Part shown: positions 27,337-36,369 of the stretch, one piece after another
How the letters are laid out: each line of letters begins with the position of its first letter
Position numbering within the stretch: the first letter of the stretch is position 1
From: Erythrobacter sp.
GTDB lineage: Bacteria > Pseudomonadota > Alphaproteobacteria > Sphingomonadales > Sphingomonadaceae
Assembly (NCBI GenBank): GCA_009993605.1
Contig: JAACTB010000007.1
Coordinates: forward strand, 1-64,000
Reading direction: 5' to 3'
DNA: 64,000 nt
The notes under the pieces: generated by a model
Told to the model about the DNA's origin: nothing
The model's database searches: none
The model's input: the letters and a program-made list of their open reading frames with translations, nothing else
Made by a program: the position numbers and the translations under genes

Positions 27337-29019
27337 ATGACGTTACGCACGATCTCGGCGTTGCTGGCCGGTGCGGCTCTGATGAACGGCGTGCCCGCTT
27401 TCGCCCAATCCTATCAGGGGCGGGACAGCGGTGGCGCAGCTTCCAGCGGCGCGCGGGAAGAGAGCGGGGAAGGCGTCGGCACGCGCAATGGCGGGCGCCG
27501 TCTGGCGATCCAGCCCTATATCGAAGCCTCGCAGATCCTGACCGCGCAGCTTTCGCCGGGCGACGATGTCGTCACCTACACGCAGCTTGCCGCGGGGGTC
27601 GATGCCTCAATCAACGGACGGCGCAGCGCGGGCACGGTGTCCTTGCGCTACGAGCGCAATTTTGGATGGGGCAATGCGTCGGACAGCGATACCCTGACCG
27701 GCATCGCACGCGGATCGTTCGAGGTGGTCCCGCGCACGGTCACGCTGGAAGCGGGGGCGCTGGCCGCGCGGACTTCGGTCGACGGCAGCGGCGCAAACGT
27801 CTTTACCGGCCAAAACAATGCCGACTTCACCACCCAGACCTATTCGGCCTATGCGGGGCCGCGCGTGCAGACCCGCGTCGACGATGTCGAGGTCACCGGC
27901 CAGTATCTGATCGGGTATACGCGGGTGGAATCGCCCGATGTCGTGACTGCGAACGGCAACGCGGTCGATGTGTTCGACGAAAGCGTGTCGCAGCAGGCGC
28001 AGGCCCGTGCGGGCTTTGCACCGGGCACCTATCTGCCGGTCGGCGTCGGCGTCGGCGCGGGATATTTCCGCGAGGATATCGACACGCTCGACCAGCGGGT
28101 GATCGACGCCAATGTGCGCGCCGACGTGACCGTGCCGATCACGCCGACTCTCGCAGTCGTAGGCGGCGTCGGATATGAGGATGTCGAGGTCTCCAGCCGC
28201 GACGCCGTGCGCGATGCGAACGGCGTTCCGATCTTGGGCCCGGGCGGGCGGGTCGTCACCGACGAAGCCAGCCCGCGCGTCATCGCCTTCGAATCGACCG
28301 GACTGATCTGGGATGTCGGCGTCCTCTGGCGGCCGAGCCGCCGGACCTCGCTCCAGGCCGGATACGGTCGCCGTTACGACAGCGATACCTTCTACGGCAG
28401 CTTCAGCTTCGCGCCCAATCCCAACACCAATCTTTCGATCGGCGCGTTTGATGGCATTCGCGGATTCGGCGGGCGCCTGACCAATTCGCTGGCCTCGCTG
28501 CCCACCGATTTCGACGTCGTACGCGATCCGATCACCGGCGCGGTCGTCGGCTGCGTCAATGCGGTTACGGGGGGCAGTTGCCTCGACGGGCTGCTCGGCT
28601 CGATCCGCTCATCGGTGTTCCGTTCGCGCGGTGTGGCGGGCAATTTCTCCCGCCGCGTGGGCCGCTACACGGCGGCGATCAGCGCAGGCTATGAACAGCG
28701 CGAATTCATCGGGGCGCCGGGCACCGTGCTCGCCGCAGCCAATGGCGTGACGGATGAGAACTACTATGTCGCCGGCACGGTCGGGGGCGAGATTGGCCGT
28801 CGCGGCACCTTCACCGTCGCGACCTATGCCAACTGGTTCGAAGGCGGCTTGGGCGCGAACGATCTGTTCGGTCTCGGCTCGTCGGCGGCCTATTCCTACG
28901 CCTTTACCCAAAGCCTGTCGGGCCGTGCAGCGGTGGCGGTGAATTATCTCGACAGCGACTTCACGACCGAAGATCTCAAAACCGCATCGGCCCTGGTCGG
29001 CTTGCGCTACGGTTTCTGA
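27337..29019 (+). CDS. TIGR03016-type PEP-CTERM system outer-membrane beta-barrel protein
   Basis: This 560-aa outer-membrane protein of exosortase loci has a Sec signal (cleaved near VPAFAQS) and then alternating beta strands. It ends in a terminal aromatic residue (LVGLRYGF), the C-terminal signature of barrels inserted by BamA. Repeated GAG-rich strands such as VGVGAGYFRED and LQAGYGRRYDSDTFYGS fit a large barrel. It is probably the outer-membrane partner for polymer secretion in the place of other porin-like exporters, but its role is unproven. The ATG at 27337 lies 4 nt after the kinase stop. Confidence 0.88.
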   Translation: MTLRTISALLAGAALMNGVPAFAQSYQGRDSGGAASSGAREESGEGVGTRNGGRRLAIQPYIEASQILTAQLSPGDDVVTYTQLAAGVDASINGRRSAGTVSLRYERNFGWGNASDSDTLTGIARGSFEVVPRTVTLEAGALAARTSVDGSGANVFTGQNNADFTTQTYSAYAGPRVQTRVDDVEVTGQYLIGYTRVESPDVVTANGNAVDVFDESVSQQAQARAGFAPGTYLPVGVGVGAGYFREDIDTLDQRVIDANVRADVTVPITPTLAVVGGVGYEDVEVSSRDAVRDANGVPILGPGGRVVTDEASPRVIAFESTGLIWDVGVLWRPSRRTSLQAGYGRRYDSDTFYGSFSFAPNPNTNLSIGAFDGIRGFGGRLTNSLASLPTDFDVVRDPITGAVVGCVNAVTGGSCLDGLLGSIRSSVFRSRGVAGNFSRRVGRYTAAISAGYEQREFIGAPGTVLAAANGVTDENYYVAGTVGGEIGRRGTFTVATYANWFEGGLGANDLFGLGSSAAYSYAFTQSLSGRAAVAVNYLDSDFTTEDLKTASALVGLRYGF

Positions 29020-29032
29020 TAGGACCTCTCTC

Positions 29033-30229
29033 ATGTACGAACAGTTCTACGGCTTTTCAGAGCGGCCCTTCCAGCTCACGCCCGACCCCGCCTATTTCTT
29101 CGAGAGCGTCACGCACAAGAAGGCGCTGTCCTATCTGGGCTATGGCCTGAACCAGGGCGAAGGGTTCGTGGTCATCACCGGCGAGGTCGGCTCGGGCAAA
29201 TCGACGCTGGTCGCGCATCTCAAGGAAAAGCTCGACGACCGGATGAGCGTGGGCGAGGTGGTCACCAGCGCGCTCGATGGCGAGGAGATGATCCACGTTG
29301 CCGCGCGCAGTTTCGGCCTCGATGTCGAAGGGCGTGACAAGGCGGCGGCGCTCGCCGCGATCGAGCATTTCCTCCACGAGGAAGCGCGCAACGGCAAACG
29401 TTGCCTGCTGATCGTCGACGAATCCCAGAATCTCTCGATCGGCGCGCTCGAGGAATTGCGGATGCTGTCGAACTTCCAGCTCGGCGCGCACCCGCTCCTG
29501 CAGACGCTTCTGCTCGGCCAGCCGGAGTTCAAGCGCTTGCTCGCCAGCTCCGACGAGCTCGAGCAATTGCGCCAGCGCGTGATCGCCGCGCATCACTTGG
29601 AAGCGATGCAGCCGGGCGAGATCGAGCTCTATGTCCATCATCGCCTGAACCATGTCGGCTGGGACGGGGAGCCGGATTTCGAGCGCGGCCTGTTCACGCG
29701 AATGCACAAGGCGACGGGCGGCATCCCGCGCAAGATCAACCAGGTCATGACTCGCCTGCTGTTGCTCGGTGCGGTCGAGGAGCAGTCGACCATCGATCTC
29801 GCCATGCTGGATGCGGTGATCGAGGAAATGACGGGCGATTCTTCCGCCGAAGAGGCGGTCGTGGACGATCGCGTGCGGCCCGATCCGAACAAGAAGGCAG
29901 CGCAAGCCGTCGCCGATGCGAAGCGCGAGGAGCAGGATCGCGCTCGCGCATCGCAGCCGAGCAGCAGCGAGCAGGGCTTGGCCGAAGCGCAGATCGCCGC
30001 TATCGAGGCGGCTTTCGGCGGCCACGAGAACCAGATTGCGAAACTGCGCCGCGAGGTTTCGGAACTGCAGCAGGCGGGCGCAGGATCGGGCGAAACCGTC
30101 TCCGAAGCCATCGAGCAACGCCTCGCAGCGATGGAAGCCCGCCTGTCCGAACAGGAAGCGTCGATCCGCCACGTCTTGTCGCTGCTGATCGAGCATTTCG
30201 AGGCCGACGGCCGTCGCGCTGCCGCCTGA
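29033..30229 (+). CDS. XrtA/PEP-CTERM system-associated ATPase (ExeA/GspA-like)
   Basis: This 398-aa AAA-type ATPase resembles type II secretion ExeA/GspA and is a fixed member of XrtA loci. It starts with MYEQFYGFSERPFQLTPDP, the family N-terminus. Walker A is GEVGSGKST (50-58), Walker B CLLIVDESQNLS (about 123-134), followed by a sensor and lid in GGIPRKINQVMTRLL. The last third (about 290-390) is a charged coiled coil with Ala/Glu/Gln stretches. It probably couples ATP hydrolysis to export or cell-wall passage (inference). The deacetylase starts 16 nt downstream. Confidence 0.92.
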   Translation: MYEQFYGFSERPFQLTPDPAYFFESVTHKKALSYLGYGLNQGEGFVVITGEVGSGKSTLVAHLKEKLDDRMSVGEVVTSALDGEEMIHVAARSFGLDVEGRDKAAALAAIEHFLHEEARNGKRCLLIVDESQNLSIGALEELRMLSNFQLGAHPLLQTLLLGQPEFKRLLASSDELEQLRQRVIAAHHLEAMQPGEIELYVHHRLNHVGWDGEPDFERGLFTRMHKATGGIPRKINQVMTRLLLLGAVEEQSTIDLAMLDAVIEEMTGDSSAEEAVVDDRVRPDPNKKAAQAVADAKREEQDRARASQPSSSEQGLAEAQIAAIEAAFGGHENQIAKLRREVSELQQAGAGSGETVSEAIEQRLAAMEARLSEQEASIRHVLSLLIEHFEADGRRAAA

Positions 30230-30245
30230 GGCGAGGATTATAGGC

Positions 30246-31133
30246 GTGGAACAGCGCACGATATCATCCTCTGCGATCCTCAACGGCCTGTCGGTCGATG
30301 TGGAGGACTGGTTTCAGGTCGGCGCGTTCGAGAATACGATCGATCGCGCGGACTGGGACGGAATGGCGCTGCGCGTTGCGGACAATGTCGGCTTCGTGCT
30401 CGACCTGTTCGATGCCTGTGAGGTCAAGGCGACGTTCTTCACCCTTGGCTGGGTGGCGGAGCGCGAGCCCGCGGCGATCCGTGCCATCGTCGAGCGGGGG
30501 CACGAACTGGCCAGCCACGGTTACGATCACGCGCGGGTCTTCACCATGACCCGCAAGCAATTCGCCGCCGATCTGGCGAAGACCCGCGCCATTCTCGAAA
30601 ATGCAGGCGGCACTGCAATCAGCGGCTATCGCGCGCCAAGTTTTTCGATCGATGCGCGCACGCCATGGGCGCACGAGGTTCTGGCGGAGCAGGGCTATCG
30701 CTACAGCTCCAGCGTCGCGCCGATCGTGCACGACCATTACGGATGGCGCGAGGCGCCGCGCTTCGCCTTCCGCCCGGTGGAGGGCAGCGAGCTTGTCGAG
30801 ATACCGGTGACCACCGCCCAGATCGGCGAGCGGCGCCTGGCGGCGGGCGGGGGCGGCTTCTTCCGCGTCCTGCCCTATGCTTTCTCGAACTGGGCGATCA
30901 AACGCGTGAATCAGCGCGACGAGCGCCCGGCCATCTTCTATTTCCATCCTTGGGAAATCGATCCCGACCAACCCCGCGTCGAGGGCGCGCCGCTGCGATC
31001 GCGTGTGCGCCACTACACCAATTTGTCCAAAATGGCAGGCAAGCTGACGAAGCTGGCTGGCGATTTCAGCTGGGGCCGGATGGACGAAATCGCCCGGATA
31101 GAAGCGCAGCGCTGCGTTCCCTTCGTATCGTGA
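30246..31133 (+). CDS. XrtA system polysaccharide deacetylase (DUF3473)
   Basis: This 295-aa NodB-type deacetylase should remove acetyl groups from amino-sugars of the exported polymer. The metal and catalytic motif is LSVDVEDWFQ (Asp18, Glu20, Asp21). LASHGYDHARV carries the paired His residues and GYRAPSFSID the next conserved motif. The C-terminal part (FYFHPWEIDPDQPR and after) is the DUF3473 domain typical of the XrtA form. The start is GTG 30246. It overlaps the FemAB-like gene by GTGA. Confidence 0.92.
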   Translation: MEQRTISSSAILNGLSVDVEDWFQVGAFENTIDRADWDGMALRVADNVGFVLDLFDACEVKATFFTLGWVAEREPAAIRAIVERGHELASHGYDHARVFTMTRKQFAADLAKTRAILENAGGTAISGYRAPSFSIDARTPWAHEVLAEQGYRYSSSVAPIVHDHYGWREAPRFAFRPVEGSELVEIPVTTAQIGERRLAAGGGGFFRVLPYAFSNWAIKRVNQRDERPAIFYFHPWEIDPDQPRVEGAPLRSRVRHYTNLSKMAGKLTKLAGDFSWGRMDEIARIEAQRCVPFVS

Positions 31134-32206
31134 ACGCGCCGACGCGCCTTCCCACGCCGACCGTCTCGCTCGTCCGGCTGAGCGATCCGAACGAGGCCGC
31201 CCGGATCGAGAGTTTCGTTCGCGGTTATGGCGGATCGGTTTTCCAGCGACCGCTGTGGCTGCGCGCAATCGAGCGGGGTACGGGGCAGGAGACTATGGGG
31301 CTGGCGCTGGAACGGGCGGGGCGCCTTGCGGCCTGGCTACCGCTCACGCTGGTGCATTCGCCTCTCTTCGGTCGAGCGCTGGTGTCGAGCGGGTTCGGAG
31401 TGGGCGGCGGCGTGTTGGCCGAACGGCGGCCGGACGCTGAAGTCCTGTGCAGAGCGGCAGAGGAACTGGCGCTTCGAAACAACGCCCGCTCAATCGAACT
31501 GCGTGGCGGCGAAGCGCCTGAGGATTGGCAAACAACGTCGACAAGTCACTGTAATTTCATCGGCGATCTGGCCGATAATGACGAAGCGCAATTGCTCGCC
31601 ATCCCCCGCAAGGCGCGCGCCGAGGTGCGTAAGGGGTTGAACGCCGATTTTTCGATCGCCGTCGGATCGGTTGAGGACGATCGCGCGGCGCATTACGCCG
31701 TCTATGCCGAAAGCGTGCATAATCTCGGCACGCCGGTGTTCCCGCGTGGTCTGTTCGATGCCGTGCTGGATTGTTTCGGCGCCGATGCCAATATCCTGAC
31801 CGTGCGCCACGAGGGCACGCCGGTGGCGAGCGTTCTGTCGCTCTATCATGACGACGGAAATGGCCGTGCCGTCATGCCGTATTGGGGCGGCGGCACCTTC
31901 GCGGCTCGGGGATTGCGCGCCAATGAGCGGATGTATTACGAACTGATGCTTCACGCTCGCAAACGCGGCTGTACACGGTTCGATTTCGGACGTTCCAAGA
32001 CCGGCAGCGGTCCCTATCATTTCAAGACAAACTGGGGGTTCGAGCCGGAACCTCTTACCTATTCTAGCTGGAGCGCGCCTGGCGAGGAGGCGCGCAACAT
32101 CGATCCGACGGATGCGAGCTACGCCCGCAAGATCGAACTGTGGAAGCGCTTGCCTCTTTCCGTAGCCAATATGATCGGTCCCTATATCGCACGCGGCCTG
32201 GGTTGA
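31130..32206 (+). CDS. FemAB family XrtA/PEP-CTERM system-associated protein
   Basis: This 358-aa FemAB/GNAT-like protein is the form that recurs next to the deacetylase in XrtA loci. A GGSVFQRPLWLRAI segment opens the first acyltransferase-like domain, and PRKARAEVRKGL, YAESVHNLGTPVFPRGLFD and FDFGRSKTGSGPYHFKTNWGFEPEP belong to the second. FemABX proteins transfer aminoacyl groups from aminoacyl-tRNA; the acceptor here is not known and could be the polymer. The GTG at 31130 overlaps the deacetylase stop (GTGA). The glycosyltransferase starts 8 nt later. It is distinct from the GNAT-like gene at 20015-21127. Confidence 0.88.
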   Translation: MNAPTRLPTPTVSLVRLSDPNEAARIESFVRGYGGSVFQRPLWLRAIERGTGQETMGLALERAGRLAAWLPLTLVHSPLFGRALVSSGFGVGGGVLAERRPDAEVLCRAAEELALRNNARSIELRGGEAPEDWQTTSTSHCNFIGDLADNDEAQLLAIPRKARAEVRKGLNADFSIAVGSVEDDRAAHYAVYAESVHNLGTPVFPRGLFDAVLDCFGADANILTVRHEGTPVASVLSLYHDDGNGRAVMPYWGGGTFAARGLRANERMYYELMLHARKRGCTRFDFGRSKTGSGPYHFKTNWGFEPEPLTYSSWSAPGEEARNIDPTDASYARKIELWKRLPLSVANMIGPYIARGLG

Positions 32207-32213
32207 GCGCAGC

Positions 32214-33434
32214 GTGGGGGACATCCTCTTCCTCGCCCACCGCGTGCCCTTTCCACCCGACCGCGGGGACAAGATCCGCTCGCATCACCTATTGAAGGGG
32301 TTGGCGAAGCTCGGCCGCGTCCATGTCGGCACCTTTGCCGAGACCGATCAGGACCGTGAGCAAGAAACAAGCCTTGCCGAGATCGCAGCCGGTTATTGCC
32401 TGCCGACGCGGTCGAAGGCCCTGCCGCGCGCCGGGATGCAGGCGCTGTGCAGGAACAGCGCCGTCAGCCAGACGGCCTTCTTCGACGCGGAGCTTGCGAA
32501 ATGGGTTGATGATACGCTTGCCGAGCAGCCCATAGACACGATCTTCGTGTTCTCGGGGCAGATGGGGCAATATATCCCGTCCGATTTCGCGGGCCGGATA
32601 GTGGTCGATCTCTGCGATGTCGATAGCGAGAAATTCGCGACCTATGCGCAGGAAAGCGGCTTCCCGCGCTCGCTTCTCTATCGGCGAGAGGCTGCCTTGC
32701 TGTCAGCCGAAGAGGTCCACCTCGCCCGGTCTGCCGACACGACGCTCCTGATTAGCGAAAAAGAAGCAGACATCTTGCGCACGCGCCGGGGCGCCGAGCG
32801 GGCCGATATCCGCGCTTTGGGCAACGGGGTCGACACGGATTTCTTCGATCCCGCAGCCACCGATCCGCATCCGGCTTTGGCGGGGGAGGGGCACCACCTC
32901 GTCTTCACGGGTCAGATGGATTATCCGCCAAACATCGCGGCAGTCGGACGGTTCGCACGCCGGATCCTGCCGAATATCCGTGAGCGGCTCGCGGCGCAGT
33001 TCCATATCGTCGGCCGCGCGCCGACCCCGGAGGTCGTGAAGCTCGCAGAAATTGAGGGGGTTACGGTCTGGGGCGAGGTCCCCGACGTTCGCCCCTTCCT
33101 GCGCAGCGCGGATGCAGTCGTGGCGCCGCTGCTGCTGGCGCGCGGGGTTCAGAACAAGGTGCTGGAGGCGATGGCCATGGCCCGTCCCGTCCTTGCGAGC
33201 GAAGAAGCGGCGACCGGTATCGACGCCACGGACGGCCAACATTGGCGGATCTGCCGCGACGACCAAGCTTTCGAGCGCACGATCCTCGACCTGGCGTCCG
33301 ACAGCGATCGGGCCAAAGACATGGGCCGGGCAGCGCGGCGCTTCGTCGTTGAAAACATGAGCTGGGAAGCCGTCGAAGCAGGTCTCGCCGATATTCTCGG
33401 GCAAGCCGACGCGCGCCATCACGATGCGACGTGA
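32214..33434 (+). CDS. TIGR03087 family PEP-CTERM/XrtA system glycosyltransferase
   Basis: This 406-aa GT-B (family 4-like) glycosyltransferase is specific to XrtA loci. It starts with ILFLAHRVPFPPDRGDKIRSH. The middle has VVDLCDVDSEKF and NGVDTDFFDP, and the C half has HHLVFTGQMDYPPNI, VWGEVPDVRPFL and the nucleotide-sugar site region PLLLARGVQNKVLEAMAM. It should add a sugar to a lipid-linked intermediate at the cytoplasmic membrane. The start is GTG 32214, 8 nt after the FemAB-like gene, and the 3' end overlaps xrtA by 11 nt. Confidence 0.92.
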   Translation: MGDILFLAHRVPFPPDRGDKIRSHHLLKGLAKLGRVHVGTFAETDQDREQETSLAEIAAGYCLPTRSKALPRAGMQALCRNSAVSQTAFFDAELAKWVDDTLAEQPIDTIFVFSGQMGQYIPSDFAGRIVVDLCDVDSEKFATYAQESGFPRSLLYRREAALLSAEEVHLARSADTTLLISEKEADILRTRRGAERADIRALGNGVDTDFFDPAATDPHPALAGEGHHLVFTGQMDYPPNIAAVGRFARRILPNIRERLAAQFHIVGRAPTPEVVKLAEIEGVTVWGEVPDVRPFLRSADAVVAPLLLARGVQNKVLEAMAMARPVLASEEAATGIDATDGQHWRICRDDQAFERTILDLASDSDRAKDMGRAARRFVVENMSWEAVEAGLADILGQADARHHDAT

Positions 33435-34437
33435 TCTGCATCTCCAATCCACTGGAAGCGAGACCCTGCCGTCATGGAAGCAGGCGCTCACGGGCATCGC
33501 GCTGCTTTGCGGGGCACTTTTCGTCCTGACCCTGCGCGAATGGGGAGAGATGGCCTGGCAATGGTGGAACAGCGACAGCTACGCGCACATCCTGCTGGTC
33601 CCGCCGATCGTCCTATGGCTGATCTGGATACGGCGGGAGGCGCTGGCCCAGACGGACCCACGCCCCTGGTGGCCGGGGTTGGCCTTGCTCGGTGCGGCTC
33701 TCGCCCTTTGGGTCATCGGACGAGCGAGCGGGCTCAACCTCCTCGCCCATGCCGGTGCTGTCGCCGCCTTGGCGTCGAGCGTGCCGGTCGTGCTCGGTCC
33801 ACGCGCGACGGCGCTGCTGGCGCTCCCGCTCGGCTTCATGGTCTTCCTCGTGCCCTTCGGGGAGGAGATCGTCTGGCCGATGCAGATCGTCACGGCCCGC
33901 CTCGTTATCCAGTTGGCGCATCTCAGCGGGATCGATGCCGCGCTCGACGCGATCCACATCACGACGCCGTTCGGCCTGTTCATCGTCGCCGAAGCGTGTT
34001 CGGGTGTCAAATTCCTGATTGCGATGATCGCGCTCGGCGTCCTCGCCGCGTTCACGGGTTTTTCGAGCTGGAAACGCAGGATCGTGTTCCTGCTCGCCTG
34101 TTTCATCGTACCCATTCTCGCCAATGCGGTCCGGGCGTGGGGCACGATTTATATCGCCCAGTTCATCGGCGCCGAGCGGGCGGGCGGAGTCGATCACCTG
34201 ATATACGGATGGGTCTTCTTCGCCGTGGTCGTCGCCATCGTGCTCGGCCTCGCGTGGCGCTGGTTCGAGCGAACGCCGGACGGAGCGGGATGGTCGCTCG
34301 CGGAGCTGGCGCGCAGTCCACTGCTCGCACGTCTTGAGGTATTCGCGGCTCCGTTGCTGATCGTGTTGGGCGCGGCGATCGGCCTGGGGGCGATCGCCGC
34401 CGGTTTCGCGATTGGCCTTTCGCCGGCATACGGTTAG
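33424..34437 (+). CDS. xrtA: Exosortase A (transpeptidase-like sorting enzyme), no EpsI domain
   Basis: XrtA is an integral membrane protease/transpeptidase that recognises PEP-CTERM tails and removes them. The 337-aa protein has about eight transmembrane helices. The proposed catalytic residues are Cys192 in VAEACSGVKF, Arg237 in NAVRAW and His258 in GVDHLIYGW. A last hydrophobic segment (about 307-331) is followed by only SPAYG. In many alphaproteobacterial relatives an EpsI (DUF3485) domain follows at this point; here it is absent, and no frameshift remnant is seen before the next gene 11 nt on. The ATG at 33424 overlaps the glycosyltransferase. Confidence 0.93.
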   Translation: MRRDLHLQSTGSETLPSWKQALTGIALLCGALFVLTLREWGEMAWQWWNSDSYAHILLVPPIVLWLIWIRREALAQTDPRPWWPGLALLGAALALWVIGRASGLNLLAHAGAVAALASSVPVVLGPRATALLALPLGFMVFLVPFGEEIVWPMQIVTARLVIQLAHLSGIDAALDAIHITTPFGLFIVAEACSGVKFLIAMIALGVLAAFTGFSSWKRRIVFLLACFIVPILANAVRAWGTIYIAQFIGAERAGGVDHLIYGWVFFAVVVAIVLGLAWRWFERTPDGAGWSLAELARSPLLARLEVFAAPLLIVLGAAIGLGAIAAGFAIGLSPAYG

Positions 34438-34448
34438 GAGCGGGCGCC

Positions 34449-36344
34449 ATGTGCGGGATCGCCGGTATCTTTCATTGCGGCACGCCGAAGCCGGTTGAAC
34501 CGCACCGGGTCGAGCGGATGTGCGACGCGATCGCCCATCGTGGCCCGGACGGGTCCGGCGTGTGGACTGCACCGGGCGTCGGCCTCGGCCATCGCCGCCT
34601 CTCAGTCATCGATCTCGCCGGATCGCCCCAGCCGATGCATTCCGTGGATGGTCGGGCGGTGCTGGTCTTCAATGGGGAAATCTACAATTTCAGGTCCTTG
34701 CGGCGCGAACTTGAAGAAAAAGGCGCGAAGTTCCGCACCGACGGCGACAGCGAAACCATCCTGGCGGCATGGCAGGCCTGGGGTCCCGACTGCCTGAGCC
34801 GTCTTGAAGGTATGTTCGCCTTCGCGCTTTACGACCTTTCGAAACGCCAGCTCTTCCTGGCGCGCGACCGTCTGGGCGTGAAGCCGCTCTTCACCGCAAC
34901 GCTGAGCGATGGCAGCCTGATCTTCGCATCCGAACTCAAAGGGTTGCTGGCGCATCCTCTGATGCGATCGCAGGTCGATCCGTTGGCCATCGAGGATTAT
35001 ATGACCTGGGGCTACGTGCCCGATCATCGGTCGATCCTTAGAGGCGTCGAGAAGCTACCCGCGGCGCATTTCCGTCTGTTGGAGCATGATCGGCCGCCGG
35101 CACCCCCGCGCCGCTGGTGGGACGTTTCATTCGAAGATCGCGCGCGCGGGTCCGTGGCGGACCAGTCCGCGCAATTGCTCCACCATTTGCGCGAAGGGGT
35201 TTCGAGCCGCATGGTCGCCGACGTCCCGCTCGGTGCCTTTCTGTCTGGCGGAGTTGACAGCTCCAGCGTGGTTGCGCTGATGGCGGAAGCGAGCCGCGAG
35301 CCGGTGACGAGCTGTTCGATCGGCTTCGACGTTGCGGAAGTGGACGAGACCAGTCACGCGAGGCTGGTGGCCGAACGGTTCGGGACCGATCACCGCGAAC
35401 GGATCGTCTCGCCCGGCGATGTGGCCGATCTCGACCGGATCGCTGCGATCTTCGACGAACCCTTCGCCGATGCCTCCGCGCTTCCGACCCTGCGGGTCTG
35501 CGAGCTCGCACGCGAGAGCGTCACCGTAGCGCTGTCGGGGGATGGGGCGGACGAGGCGCTGGCCGGATACCGCAGGCAGGTCTTCCACCATCGCGAGGAG
35601 CAGGCGCGGGCGGTGCTGCCCCAGGCTTTGCGCGGGCCGGTGTTCGGCGCGCTGGGCAAGGTCTGGCCGAAAGCGGACTGGGCGCCGCGTCCCCTCCGCG
35701 CGAAGACGACGTTCCTCTCGCTCGCCGAAGATGGGGCGGCGGGCTATGCGCGGGCATTGGCGATCCTCGATCAGGAGGCCCGTGGGCGGCTCTACGGCGA
35801 GATGCTGCTGCGCGAACGCGGCGAGTATCGCGCGGAAGACGCGCTGATCGAGGTTATGGACAGCGCCCCGGCGCGCAGCGGATTGGACGCGGCGCAATAT
35901 GCCGACCTTACCTTCTGGCTTCCGGGCGATATCCTGACCAAGGTCGACCGCACCAGCATGGCGGTGGGCCTGGAAGCGCGTGAGCCACTGCTGGACCATC
36001 GCCTGATCGAATTTTGCGCCACTCTGCCGGAAAACCGTCGCATACGCGGGCGACAGGGCAAGTGGCTGATGAAACACGCGATGGAGCGGTATCTTACGGA
36101 CGAAATCCTCTATCGCCCGAAACAGGGCTTCGTCACGCCGCTGGCGGAATGGTTTCGCGGGCCACTGGCCGGAATGGCGCGCGGCGTGGCGCGAAGCGAA
36201 GCTCTGGTGGGAAGCGGATGGTTCGATCGCGGCGCGCTGTCGCGTCTCGCGGAACGGCACATCAGCGGCGCCGCGGACAATGGCCGTGTGCTCTACCAAT
36301 TGGTCATGCTGGAGAAGTCGCTGGGCCGGCTCGGAGTCGGCTGA
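34449..36344 (+). CDS. XrtA/PEP-CTERM system amidotransferase (asparagine-synthase-like)
   Basis: This 631-aa protein has an N-terminal class II glutaminase domain starting MCGIAGIFHCG, with Cys2 as nucleophile. Its C-terminal PP-loop synthetase domain has LSGGVDSSSVVALM, and VALSGDGADEALAGY follows further on. It resembles glutamine-hydrolysing asparagine synthase, but in XrtA loci it is thought to amidate a surface polymer or its precursor. It is the last gene of the right arm of the locus, 11 nt after xrtA, and converges on the pirin gene 25 bp away. Confidence 0.93.
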   Translation: MCGIAGIFHCGTPKPVEPHRVERMCDAIAHRGPDGSGVWTAPGVGLGHRRLSVIDLAGSPQPMHSVDGRAVLVFNGEIYNFRSLRRELEEKGAKFRTDGDSETILAAWQAWGPDCLSRLEGMFAFALYDLSKRQLFLARDRLGVKPLFTATLSDGSLIFASELKGLLAHPLMRSQVDPLAIEDYMTWGYVPDHRSILRGVEKLPAAHFRLLEHDRPPAPPRRWWDVSFEDRARGSVADQSAQLLHHLREGVSSRMVADVPLGAFLSGGVDSSSVVALMAEASREPVTSCSIGFDVAEVDETSHARLVAERFGTDHRERIVSPGDVADLDRIAAIFDEPFADASALPTLRVCELARESVTVALSGDGADEALAGYRRQVFHHREEQARAVLPQALRGPVFGALGKVWPKADWAPRPLRAKTTFLSLAEDGAAGYARALAILDQEARGRLYGEMLLRERGEYRAEDALIEVMDSAPARSGLDAAQYADLTFWLPGDILTKVDRTSMAVGLEAREPLLDHRLIEFCATLPENRRIRGRQGKWLMKHAMERYLTDEILYRPKQGFVTPLAEWFRGPLAGMARGVARSEALVGSGWFDRGALSRLAERHISGAADNGRVLYQLVMLEKSLGRLGVG

Positions 36345-36369
36345 TCCCTTAGCCGGACGAGCGGGAAGC

